Source: Candidatus Accumulibacter cognatus (GTDB taxonomy: Bacteria > Pseudomonadota > Gammaproteobacteria > Burkholderiales > Rhodocyclaceae). Taken from it: DNA of 64,000 nucleotides. The position numbers and the translations under genes are program-made. The notes beneath the pieces were generated by a model that worked only from the letters and a program-made list of their open reading frames with translations, searched no databases and was not told the DNA's origin. The stretch lies in contig CP058708.1 of assembly GCA_013414765.1 (NCBI GenBank), positions 4,149,553 to 4,213,552 on the forward strand, in the 5' to 3' direction. Of the stretch, positions 8,480-16,679 are shown piece after piece. How positions within the stretch are numbered: position 1 is the first letter of the stretch; every line of letters begins with the position of its first letter.

Positions 8480-8983
8480 TCAGAAGCGGGTCCGTGGCCC
8501 CCGCCACGGCCCGCGCAAGGGTTCGGCGCGAGCGATCGCCAGCGACGCGGCGCACCAGCCTTCGCAGGCATTGCGACCGGGGCGGTGGCGCCAGAAGTTC
8601 AGGAAAGCCTTGCAGCGCGCGTAGAAGCGGAAGAAGCGCAGGACGTTCCGGCGTTCCGCCGGGGTCAGCGCGTGCGCACTGCAGATCAGCTTGTCGTCGC
8701 TCATGCCGCGGTCGGTGAGGGTCACCGCCCCCCAGGCGCGCACCCGCAGGCGGGTACCGAAGGGCAGGCGGGGTCCGAGTACCAGCGCGTCGAGCAGATC
8801 GCCCTCGAGACCGAGGAAGTTGGGGACGGAGCCGTAGTTGAAGGGGCAGGGCAGAGGCGAAACGAAATCGACACGCCCCGTGGCGCCGCGCTTGAGGAAA
8901 CTGCCGCGCGGCACCTCGATCACCACCTCGACTTCCGGCGCTTCGTCTTCGCTGCGGGGTGGATCGAGGCGTAACCTGGGCAT
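8480..8983 (-). CDS. Inorganic pyrophosphatase-like protein (family I)
   Basis: 167 residues. Family I features: VVIEVPRGSFLKRG (the P-R-G-S-x-x-K substrate loop), CPFNYGSVPNFLGLEGDLLDAL (the equivalent of the Tyr-Gly-x-hydrophobic-Pro and Asp metal motifs), and DDKLIC for the later metal Asp. The canonical DxDPxD metal triad reads EGDLLD here, so the first Asp is Glu and the Pro is Leu. The C-terminal half (FFRFYARCKAFLNFWRHRPGR) departs from typical soluble pyrophosphatases. Expected reaction: PPi + H2O to 2 Pi in the cytoplasm. It may be a divergent paralogue rather than the housekeeping enzyme. Confidence 0.75.
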   Translation of the reverse strand: MPRLRLDPPRSEDEAPEVEVVIEVPRGSFLKRGATGRVDFVSPLPCPFNYGSVPNFLGLEGDLLDALVLGPRLPFGTRLRVRAWGAVTLTDRGMSDDKLICSAHALTPAERRNVLRFFRFYARCKAFLNFWRHRPGRNACEGWCAASLAIARAEPLRGPWRGPRTRF

Positions 8984-8992
8984 CGCGCCAGT

Positions 8993-9727
8993 CTACTCCA
9001 GCCTGCCGCCGGTTGGAGCAAGGAAGCGAAGCAGCCAGGCACACGCCGAATCGATTGCCTGCTGCCAGTCCGTCTCTTTCATCAGGTGTTCGGCGTCGGG
9101 AAACGATTGATGGCACAGCCGGTCGGGATCGTTGCGATACCAGTCCGTCAGTTCGGCGTGTAGCGATGCCGCGGCCGCGGGGGGAACGACTACGTCAGCG
9201 CCCGCGGTCACTGACAGGAGAGCGCTTGGAAAGAAACGATCGACCGCCAGCCGAGAACCGTCCGGACGCCCCCTGGCGGGCGAACCGAGCAACGCGACGG
9301 CGGCACGCAGCCGGCGTTCGCGAGCAATCGCGCCATAGACGATGCAAGCGCCCATCGAAACGCCGGCGGCACCGATTCGCTCCGCATCGGCCCCCCCGCG
9401 ATCGATCAGCCTATCCACCAGCATCGGCACTTCATCGACGGTTTCGGCAACCAGCGAATCGAAGAGCGGCTGGGCTTCGCGCGCGGATCGCGCCAGGTGC
9501 TGCGCAAGCTCGGGCGGCTGGCGCTCGCCGTGGCCGACGGAGTCGATTCCCACCGCCAGCAAGCCGGCACCGGCAAGCTGCGCAAGCTCGCTGCGATGCA
9601 CTTCCTTGTCGGCGCTCCAGCCATGAAACCACAGCACCGTCGGCAATGGGCCGATCGCTGCCCGCGGGCGGGCGATCAGGGCCGGCACCTCGCCGAGCCA
9701 GGCATGCGTCCAGTCGATTGTCATCAT
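8993..9727 (-). CDS. Alpha/beta-hydrolase (dienelactone hydrolase/esterase type)
   Basis: I place the start at ATG 9727 (MMTIDWTHAW), preceded by a GGAAAGGG ribosome site; the longer start at 9748 lacks one. The fold is readable: oxyanion region LWFHGWSADKEV, nucleophile elbow GVSMGACI (Ser), acid region near TAGADVVVPP and the catalytic His in FPDAEHLMKETDW. No signal peptide, so cytoplasmic. The substrate is unknown; a carboxylesterase or S-formylglutathione-hydrolase-like role is possible. A damaged second copy lies at 26418-26978, so this region has been duplicated. Confidence 0.85.
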   Translation of the reverse strand: MMTIDWTHAWLGEVPALIARPRAAIGPLPTVLWFHGWSADKEVHRSELAQLAGAGLLAVGIDSVGHGERQPPELAQHLARSAREAQPLFDSLVAETVDEVPMLVDRLIDRGGADAERIGAAGVSMGACIVYGAIARERRLRAAVALLGSPARGRPDGSRLAVDRFFPSALLSVTAGADVVVPPAAAASLHAELTDWYRNDPDRLCHQSFPDAEHLMKETDWQQAIDSACAWLLRFLAPTGGRLE

Positions 9728-9748
9728 CGGTAGCCCTTTCCGGCGCAT

Positions 9749-10090
9749 GCCGGCCTGCGCGCCGGCATCGTTCGATGGGCGCGGAGCATGCTCCGCGAAT
9801 TCCCCCTCTTATCCCCCGACCCCTTCCACTGCCCGCGCCGCAGCGCGGGCCGGCTGCGGCGGCGCGGAAGTTTCAGCGCTTCTGCCGCCGTCAGTCGAGG
9901 GTGCGAAAGCGTATTGCGGAAGGTCAGGTCCTGCCGGGAATGCGTTTTCGCCAATGATACCCGAAGCCTTCCGGACTGGGCTGACCGGCCGATACGCTGC
10001 GCCCGATGCGCGGGCGGGGCCTGGACGGCCATGCCAGAAATGGCCCGTTTTCGAGCGTCGACCGGGACAGGACGGCGAACGGGTGCTCGC
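9749..10090. other. Non-coding spacer with palindromes
   Basis: I see no gene. It contains a perfect 16-bp palindrome GCGGAGCATGCTCCGC (about 9780-9796), a GCCGGC hairpin just before it, and one copy of a dispersed terminator-like repeat (9991-10051). Confidence 0.5.
9991..10051 (+). repeat. Dispersed 61-bp repeat with hairpin, copy 1
   Basis: Begins GATACGCTGCGCCCGATGCG and ends in a GGCCAT...ATGGCC hairpin followed by CGTTTT. It recurs at 27242-27302 and, outside the large duplication, at 34784-34844. The hairpin plus T run resembles a Rho-independent terminator. Confidence 0.6.
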
Positions 10091-10281
10091 TCATGCGCGC
10101 GGCTTCGGCAGGGGCTGGCGGTTCCAGGCGATGGCGTCGTCTACGAAGGTGAAGACGATCGGGATGAGCAGCAGGCTGAGGAAAATCGAGCTGATCAGGC
10201 CGCCGATGACGACGATGGCCATTGGCGCACGGAAGCTCGGGTCGGTGCCGATCCCGATGGCGATCGGCAGCATGCCGGCAC
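10091..10281 (-). pseudogene. RND efflux transporter, C-terminal fragment 1
   Basis: Encodes AGMLPIAIGIGTDPSFRAPM through FVDDAIAWNRQPLPKPRA and a stop. It matches the last 64 residues of the complete RND pump at 41813-44875 with a few substitutions. The fragment is cut immediately upstream of the Ala-Gly-Met, where unrelated sequence begins. It is not functional. Confidence 0.8.
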
Positions 10282-10307
10282 TGCTGATTTCCCCGGCGGG
10301 TTGCCTG

Positions 10308-10376
10308 CGGGTGGCCGTGGGGCCTCGCGCCACCCGTGCCCGTCGCCGGGCCTCAGCCGCCGCACGGCTGAGGCCC
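10308..10376. repeat. Two adjacent GC-rich hairpins
   Basis: Hairpin one pairs CGGGTGG with CCACCCG (10308-10336). Hairpin two pairs GGGCCTCAGCC with GGCTGAGGCCC around a 7-base loop (10348-10376). They lie between the RND fragment and the first IS91 copy. Neither has a T tract, so they may be mobile-element end structures rather than terminators. Confidence 0.45.
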
Positions 10377-10511
10377 GCGCGACCCGGGTTTCGCAGCGTT
10401 GCCGAAAGGACACTGCTGATGACGGCCACGGCATATCCGCGGCGTTCGAGGGGGCGTGTGCTGCCGCCAGAGGACATTGCGCCAACACCTGCATACGTAT
10501 ACCGTTGTCGC

Positions 10512-11667
10512 ATCTCGAGTGCTCGACCTGAATCCCCATGGCGACCGCCTGCGCGCCCGCTCGCACGGCTGTCTATCGCCGTCGCCGGCCCGAACGCACC
10601 ATGCTCTATCGCACCGTGCAGACGCACCTCGCCACCTGGCTCGAACTCACCTTCGACCGTCGGCAGGGCGCTGCCGGTCCGGCGTATGTCGAGCGGGAGT
10701 TCCGCCGCTATCTCGAATGCGGCATTCTCGCGCATGGCTTTGCGCGCGCTCGATGCGCCGACTGCGGCCACGATTTTCTCATCGCCTGGTCGTGCAAGGG
10801 TCGTGGCGCTGTCCCGCTTGCAACACCCGGCGGATGGTCGAAACCGCCGCCCATCTGGCCGACCACGTTTTTCCGCCGTTGCCGGTCCACCAGTGGGTGC
10901 TGTCCGTTCCCAAGCGCCTGCGTGATCACCTCGAACACGATCGGGCGATCGAGACGCTGGCACTGCGCATTTTCCTGAGCGTGGTGGAACAAGCCTTGTG
11001 CCGAGCCTGCCCGGCGGCGGGCTCCGATTCGCGGATCGGCGCGGTGGCCTTCATCCACCGCTTTGGCGCGCTGCTCCATCCGCATGAGCACTTCCACTGC
11101 CTCGTCATCGAGGGCGTCTTCGAGGCGGACCCTTCAGGAGTAGCGACGTTTCACGAAAGCCGTGCACCCGACCAGAAGTGGCTCGACGAAGTGCAGGCCA
11201 AGGTCCGCCGCCGTCTGCTGCGCGCGCTGACCCGCCGCGATGTGCTTGAGCCGGAAGATGCAGAGACGAGGGCGAACTGGGCACATGGCGGCGGCTTCTC
11301 GCTCGACGCCAGCGTGCGCATCGAAGGCGCCGACCGCCCGGGCCTGGAACACGGCTGCTGCGTTATTGCGCTCGCCCGTCCTTCGCGCTGGAGCGCTGGC
11401 GTGAAATCGACGCCGAACACGTGGTCTACGAGAGCGTCAAGCCCACTCCGCCGATCAACACGCCCAGCCCCTCGTCCATGGGGACGGAGGAAGCACGGGG
11501 AGAAAAGAGGAAGCGCTCCTGCGTCGCGCCGTCCGCTACGCCTGGGCGCCGCTGCTCGCGCGGACCGATGAGGTCTTTCCGCTCGTCTGCCCGCGCTGCG
11601 GCGGCGAGAGGCGAATCATCGCCTTCATCACCGACGACGGTGCCGTCCGCAACATCCTGACCCATCG
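10512..11667 (+). pseudogene. IS91-family transposase, copy A (degraded)
   Basis: The coding start is ATG 10538. The N-terminal part (zinc-ribbon region [11 protein letters not shown]) is in one frame; a 1-base deletion near 10808 shifts it, compared with copy C which reads [13 protein letters not shown] in frame. The core then continues with [16 protein letters not shown] (HUH-type motif) and [16 protein letters not shown]. An internal deletion of roughly 190 bp near 11440-11480 removes the tyrosine region present in copy B, and the C-terminal zinc ribbon (FPLVCPRCGGERRIIAF) follows. At about 11667 the element stops inside NILTH and joins a TPR gene in frame. Family knowledge: IS91 elements move by rolling circle. 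Confidence 0.85.
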
Positions 11668-12325
11668 CGAATGGCACGGCGACAAGCAGGCGGAACTGGC
11701 TGCCCTGGTCACCGAGAGCCTGTGCCTGCATGCCGAAGGCGCCGAGGACAAGGCCCAGGCCCTGGTCGGCCAGGCGCTGGAATTGCAACGTCAGGTCCAG
11801 GCCGAGGCAACGGAAAAGGGCAAGCATCCTTCCCAACGCCTGGCGGTCGATCTGGCACATGCCTGCTACGCCACTGGCAAGGCGGACGAAGGCGCCAAGA
11901 TCATGCGCCAGGTGGCCGCCGAAAATCACGAAGATCCGCACCTGATCGGCCATATCACCCAGGTCTTCGAGCGGACCGGGCAGAGCGATGCCGGCAAGGC
12001 CATCCTCGACGAGGTCGGCAAGGAAATCATCGAACTGAACAACCGGGGCGTCATGGCGGCACGCAGCGGTGACCTGGCCGGCGCTGTGCCACTGCTGATC
12101 CGGGCCGCCGAGCAGGTGCCCAACCTGCAGTTCCTGGTCAATGCGGCCAAGGCCATTTACACCCTCATGGATCAGAAGGGCTGGGACAACGACCTGGCGG
12201 CACGCGCCCTCGGCTATCTGCAGCGCGCCCAGCGAAAGGACCGCAAGAGCGCCAAGGTGGCCTCGGCCCGCCAGCTGTACATGACGGTCGCCAAGAAATA
12301 CGGCATGCCGATCAAAAACAGCTGA
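11668..12325 (+). pseudogene. TPR-repeat protein C-terminal half, fused in frame to IS91
   Basis: Reads HREWHGDKQAELAAL and then helical TPR-like segments (ACYATGKADEGAKIMRQVA, LIGHITQVFERTGQSDAG, LAGAVPLLIRAAEQVP, AARALGYLQRAQRKDRKSA) to a stop at 12325. It resembles the C-terminal TPR half of response-regulator/TPR proteins in related bacteria. The receiver part is absent because IS91 copy A joins it at about 11667. The joined frame is open from IS91 into the TPR, so a chimeric protein could be made if a start is present, but I see no ribosome site and infer a dead remnant. Confidence 0.65.
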
Positions 12326-12460
12326 AGGCCCGCCCTGCGGGGGCCGCAACATTTTGAAGCCATTTCGCCGGCCGGCCGTTCATACTTTTGCCCCGCTGCT
12401 GCGTTGATTGCTTATCGGCCTGCCTTTGGCGCAGGCCTGCCCCTTTTCCGGGAGTACAAG

Positions 12461-14713
12461 ATGTTGAAGTCCCTGCACTGCGTATTCATTGCCGTTCTCG
12501 TGCTGGTCGCCTTGCCGGCGCTGGCGCAGAGCGATCCGCCCAGCCGCGTCGGCCGCGTCTCCCATCTGGAGGGCGAAGTCGGCTTCCGGGCCGACCGCCG
12601 CGACGAAGGCGGGCCGGCGACGCTGAACTGGCCGGTGAGCAGCGGCGCCGTACTGGAAAGCGGCCGCTCGGGCCGCGCCGAAGTGTGGATAGGGTCGACC
12701 GCCTACCGGCTGAACGGCGACAGCCAGGTCGAGTTTCCGCTCATCGACGATCGCCGCGTCGATGCCCGCCTGAACGGCGGCAGCCTGGCGGTGAGCGTGC
12801 TCGACAGCGACCAGGCCGACGATGCGCCGGTGGCGACCCCTGACGGCACGGTGCGTTTCCTGACCCCGGGCCGCTATCGCATCAACGTTTATGCCAACCG
12901 CAGCGAATTGGTCGTCCAGGCCGGTCGGGCCACCTTCGATAACGGCCAGCGGGTCATCCCCGTGGCCGCCGGCCAGATGGCAGTCTTCGGCAGCGACGGC
13001 GGCGAGCAGCTGGAAGCCGCTCGCGGCTACGACTCCTTCGACCAGTGGGTAGGCAATCGCGAAAATGCCTCGCTGGCCGGCCCGGCCCGCCAGCACGTTT
13101 CGCCCTACATGACCGGCTACCAGGATCTCAACGCTTACGGCGACTGGCGCAATACCGGCGATTACGGCACGGTCTGGTACCCGCGCTCCATGGCCGCCGA
13201 CTGGGCGCCCTACCGTTACGGGCGCTGGGCCTGGGTGCCGCCTTGGGGCTGGACGTGGATAGACCAGGCACCGTGGGGCTTCGCGCCTTTTCACTACGGC
13301 CGCTGGGCGATGATAGGCGGGCGCTGGGGTTGGGTGCCCGGCCGCCTCGTGGCTCGCCCGGTGTATGCGCCGGCCCTGGTCGGCTGGGTCGGCAATCCTG
13401 GGTGGAGCGCCAGCTTCAGCTTCGGCTCGGCCCCCGCCGTCGGCTGGTTCCCGCTCGCCCCGCGCGAGGTCTATGTACCGGCCTATCGCTACAGCCCGAA
13501 TTACGTTCGCCAGATCAACGTCAGCCACATCAGCGACGTTACCGTCATCGACCGCGCCGTACGCGGCACACCGCCGGCCTACGCCTACCGCGCCCTGCCG
13601 CAGGCAGTAACGGTGGTGCCGACCACCCAGATGCGCGAAGGCCGGCCGATTACGCGCAACGAAATGCGCCAGGTCGATCGCCGCGACCTAGACCGGGCAC
13701 CGCAGTCCCGGCAGGCACCGACCGCGCAGTGGCTGGCCCCGACACCGGGCGCGACGCGGCCGCGCGAGGGCGAACGCGGCGCCAGCCACCCGCCGCGCAA
13801 CGAATTCAGCAGCCCGCGGCCGCATGACCCCGAACGTGGTCCATCGCGTTTCGAGGCGCGCGACAATGACCGACCGGGCTTCCGCCAGCCGGCCGACAAC
13901 CGCGGCCGACCGGAAAGCACGCCGCTGCGCCAGGAAATGCCGGCGATGGACAGTCGCCGCGGCCAACAGGAAACAGCCCGCGACGCCATGCCGGATTCGC
14001 GTCGTGACAATCGGCGCGGGCCGGACGCCGATCCCCGCGGCATGCGCTCCGAAGCACTTCGTCCGGAATCGGGCCGCGACATGAATCGGGACGCGAACCG
14101 TGATGCGGCCAACGAGTCGCGCCGCGACTTTTTCCGGCGCCACGGGGAAGATGCCAACGCACCGGAACGGCGCCGCGACGAGCGTGGGCAGCCTTCCCCG
14201 GCGCTGCAGGAGCGCGACCAGCGCCGGGACATGCGCGACATGCAGCGGATGGAACGTTCACCCCAGCAGCCGGCACCGGCCGTCGCCCCGCAGGCCGTAC
14301 CGCAGCGCACACCGGAAGCCATGCCGGCCCCGACGCGCCGCGAAATACCCCCTCCCGAAATGCGCCGCGAGGAACGCCCGCAGCCCTCGTTCCAGCCCCA
14401 GGAACAACGCCGGGAAATGCAACGCGAGGCGCCAAGAGAAATGCCGCGCGAGATGCGGCGTGAAGCTCCTCCCGAGGTGCGCCGCGAAATGCCCCGTGAG
14501 ATGCCGCGTATGGAAAGGCCGATGCAGCAGGCCGCGCCAGTAGCACCGCCCCCACAACGCGAGATGCCCCGACCGGCACCGGAAGTCCGCATGCCGCCCC
14601 CGCAACCGGCCGCCCCGCCGGCGCGGGCAGAACCGCCACGGAAGCAGCCGGCGCCGCAACAAAGCGGCAACAGCGAGCATCGCAAGCGCGACGACGAGCG
14701 CGAACCACGCTGA
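12461..14713 (+). CDS. Secreted FecR/DUF6600-type protein with long Arg/Pro/Met-rich tail
   Basis: Start ATG 12461 with a GGGAG site 8 bases upstream; 750 residues. A signal peptide (MLKSLHCVFIAVLVLVALPA, cut after ALAQ) leads into a FecR-like beta domain (VGRVSHLEGEVGFRADR... VWIGSTAYRLNG) to about residue 180. Then comes a Trp/Tyr/Gly-rich DUF6600-like region with repeated YGRWA motifs (YRYGRWAWVPPWGWTW, FHYGRWAMIGGRWGW). From about residue 400 to the end the sequence is low-complexity, dominated by Arg, Glu, Pro, Met and Gln (REMPREMRREAPPEVRRE). Likely exported to the periplasm or surface. The tail could bind polyanions, which is speculative. A terminator follows. Confidence 0.8.
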   Translation: MLKSLHCVFIAVLVLVALPALAQSDPPSRVGRVSHLEGEVGFRADRRDEGGPATLNWPVSSGAVLESGRSGRAEVWIGSTAYRLNGDSQVEFPLIDDRRVDARLNGGSLAVSVLDSDQADDAPVATPDGTVRFLTPGRYRINVYANRSELVVQAGRATFDNGQRVIPVAAGQMAVFGSDGGEQLEAARGYDSFDQWVGNRENASLAGPARQHVSPYMTGYQDLNAYGDWRNTGDYGTVWYPRSMAADWAPYRYGRWAWVPPWGWTWIDQAPWGFAPFHYGRWAMIGGRWGWVPGRLVARPVYAPALVGWVGNPGWSASFSFGSAPAVGWFPLAPREVYVPAYRYSPNYVRQINVSHISDVTVIDRAVRGTPPAYAYRALPQAVTVVPTTQMREGRPITRNEMRQVDRRDLDRAPQSRQAPTAQWLAPTPGATRPREGERGASHPPRNEFSSPRPHDPERGPSRFEARDNDRPGFRQPADNRGRPESTPLRQEMPAMDSRRGQQETARDAMPDSRRDNRRGPDADPRGMRSEALRPESGRDMNRDANRDAANESRRDFFRRHGEDANAPERRRDERGQPSPALQERDQRRDMRDMQRMERSPQQPAPAVAPQAVPQRTPEAMPAPTRREIPPPEMRREERPQPSFQPQEQRREMQREAPREMPREMRREAPPEVRREMPREMPRMERPMQQAAPVAPPPQREMPRPAPEVRMPPPQPAAPPARAEPPRKQPAPQQSGNSEHRKRDDEREPR

Positions 14714-14731
14714 TATCGCCATCCGCCATGC

Positions 14732-14758
14732 AAAAAGGCCCGCTCAACGGGCCTTTTA
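14732..14758 (+). terminator. Rho-independent terminator
   Basis: AAAAAGGCCCG pairs with CGGGCCTTTT around a 5-base loop, 19 bases after the stop of the FecR/DUF6600 gene. Confidence 0.85.
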
Positions 14759-14777
14759 CATTCCGGTAACAGGGCTT

Positions 14778-14868
14778 TCAGTGCTTCTGGCCGAGGCCGA
14801 GGTAGGCTTCGATGACGCGCCGATCGGCCGCCAGTTCGTTGGTCGAGGCCAGCAGGATAGAGGCGAGC
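14778..14868 (-). pseudogene. LivF/LivG-type ABC ATPase, extreme C-terminus
   Basis: The minus-strand frame reads ASTNELAADRRVIEAYLGLG and a stop. This is the typical C-terminal end of branched-chain amino-acid ABC transporter ATPases (E-L-x-x-D-x-x-V-x-x-A-Y-L-G). The gene is cut by IS91 copy B at about 14870-14884, leaving roughly 30 codons. Confidence 0.6.
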
Positions 14869-14883
14869 GAGCTTTCGCCTGGA

Positions 14884-16346
14884 CTGTCTATCGCCGTCGC
14901 CGGTCCGAACGCACCATGCTCTATCGCACCGTGCAGACGCACCTCGCCACCTGGCTCGAACTCACCTTCGACCGTCGGCAGGGCGCTGCCGGTCCGGCGT
15001 ATGTCGAGCGGGAGTTCCGCCGCTATCTCGAATGCGGCATTCTCGCGCATGGCTTTGCGCGCGCTCGATGCGCCGAGTGCGGCCACGATTTTCTCATCGC
15101 CTGGTCGTGCAAGGGTCGTGGCGCTGTCCCGCTTGCAACACCCGGCGGATGGTCGAAACCGCCGCCCATCTGGCCGACCACGTTTTTCCGCCGTTGCCGG
15201 TCCACCAGTGGGTGCTGTCCGTTCCCAAGCGCCTGCGTGATCACCTCGAACACGATCGGGCGATCGAGACGCTGGCACTGCGCATTTTCCTGAGCGTGGT
15301 GGAACAAGCCTTGTGCCGAGCCTGCCCGGCGGCGGGCTCCGATTCGCGGATCGGCGCGGTGGCCTTCATCCACCGCTTTGGCGCGCTGCTCCATCCGCAT
15401 GAGCACTTCCACTGCCTCGTCATCGAGGGCGTCTTCGAGGCGGACGCTTCAGGAGGAGTAGCGACGCTTCACGAAAGCCGTGTCCCCGACCAGAAGTGGC
15501 TCGACGAGGTCCACGCCAAGGTCCGCCGCCGGCTGCTGCGCGCGCTCACCCGCCGCGTTGTGCTTGAGCCGGAAGGCTTGAGCCGGAAGATGCCGAGACG
15601 AGGGCGAACTGGGCGCATGGCGGCGGCTTCTCGCTCGACGCCAGCGTGCGCATCGAAGGCGCCGACCGCCCGGGCCTGGAAGACGGCTGCTGCGGTATTG
15701 CGCTCGACCGTCCTTCGCGCTGGAGCGCTGGCGTGAAATCGACGCCGAACACCTGATCTACGAGAGCGTCAAGCCGGGTCCCGGCGGCAGGATCAGCCTG
15801 ATGCTCACACCGCTCGAACGGATCGAGCGTCTGGCGGCGCTCATTCCGCCGCCGCGCCGGCATCGGCATCGCTACTACGGGGTGCTGGCGCCGAACGCGC
15901 CGTTGCGGGCACAGGTCATTGCGCTCGCCGGCGTGCAGGACAGTACGCCGGCGGCAGCCGCAACCGAGTCAATCGCCGCAACCATTGCGCCAAGCACCAC
16001 CCCAAGCCGGGCGTTCGAGGGGACAGAGGAAGCACCGGGGGAAGCGGAAGCGATCCACCGTCGCGCCGCCCGCTGCGCCTGGGCGCTGCTGCTCGCGCGG
16101 ATCGATGAGGTCTTTCCGCTCGTCTGCCCGCGCTGCGGCGGCGAGAGGCGAATCATCGCCTTCATCATCGAGGCGAGTGCCGTGCGCAACATCCTGACCC
16201 ATCTGGGCGAGCCGACCTCGCCGCCACGCCTGATGAGAGCCCGTGCGCCGCCGCTCCGGGAGATGCAGGGCGCCACCACGGGCGAGGACGACCCCCAGGC
16301 TCAATCGACGCCGGAGTACGAACCCGATCAGCGCATCGCCTGGTAG
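14884..16346 (+). pseudogene. IS91-family transposase, copy B (degraded, most complete)
   Basis: Shares with copy A the 1-base deletion near the zinc ribbon (here about 15128), so the two descend from an already broken copy. It also has a duplicated CTTGAGCCGGAAG tract (about 15566-15590) that shifts the frame. The C-terminal third is intact: SLMLTPLERIERLAALIPPP, HRYYGVLAPNAPLR, the zinc ribbon FPLVCPRCGGERRIIAF, and the end YEPDQRIAW. The 5' end is cut at about 14884, inside the N-terminal coding region. At least three frames are needed to read the whole, so it is not functional. Confidence 0.85.
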
Positions 16347-16432
16347 GTGCCGGTCTGAAAGTGCAAAGTGCCAACGCGCAACGCTCGAAGCCAAAGCAAG
16401 ACGAGCTGCCATCGCCCGTCGTGGGACGACTC

Positions 16433-16485
16433 GTGCTGGTGGCCATCCGCCCGGCCGGACCGGCCAGGCGGATGGCCACCAGCAC
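16433..16485. repeat. Perfect 19-bp inverted repeat, likely IS91 end
   Basis: GTGCTGGTGGCCATCCGCC pairs perfectly with its reverse complement 15 bases later. It lies 87 bp after the transposase stop, where IS91 elements carry their replication-origin end with stem-loops. I infer it is that end, or an independent REP. The rest of 16347-16649 holds no gene. Confidence 0.5.
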
Positions 16486-16649
16486 TGAGCGCGGCGGGAT
16501 TCGGATGACTTTTCAGGGGCTTCCGGGTCGAAACTCGAGTCCATAATTCGACATTGACGCTGCTTGATGAAGGCTCAAATACTGTCAATGCTGCTCAATG
16601 GTGCCGTTGGATTTCCTATCCTTTGATCGACGGCGACTACAGCCAAACT

Positions 16650-16676
16650 AACGGCAGGAATTCCCGCCGTTTTTTC
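16650..16676. terminator. Hairpin terminator downstream of the hybrid kinase
   Basis: AACGGC pairs with GCCGTT around a GG/CC-extended AATT loop and is followed by a T6 run on the plus strand. It lies 4 bases beyond the kinase stop and probably serves plus-strand transcripts best. Confidence 0.6.
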
Positions 16677-16679
16677 ATT

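Larger units (their letters stand above)
9087..10281. repeat. Duplicated block, copy 1 (hydrolase 5' part to RND fragment)
   Basis: Nearly identical to 26608-27532. Both copies contain the hydrolase, a non-coding spacer and an RND-pump C-terminal fragment. Copy 2 lacks 270 bp that is present here at about 9411-9680, and both copies end at the same base inside the RND fragment relative to the shared sequence. Confidence 0.85.
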
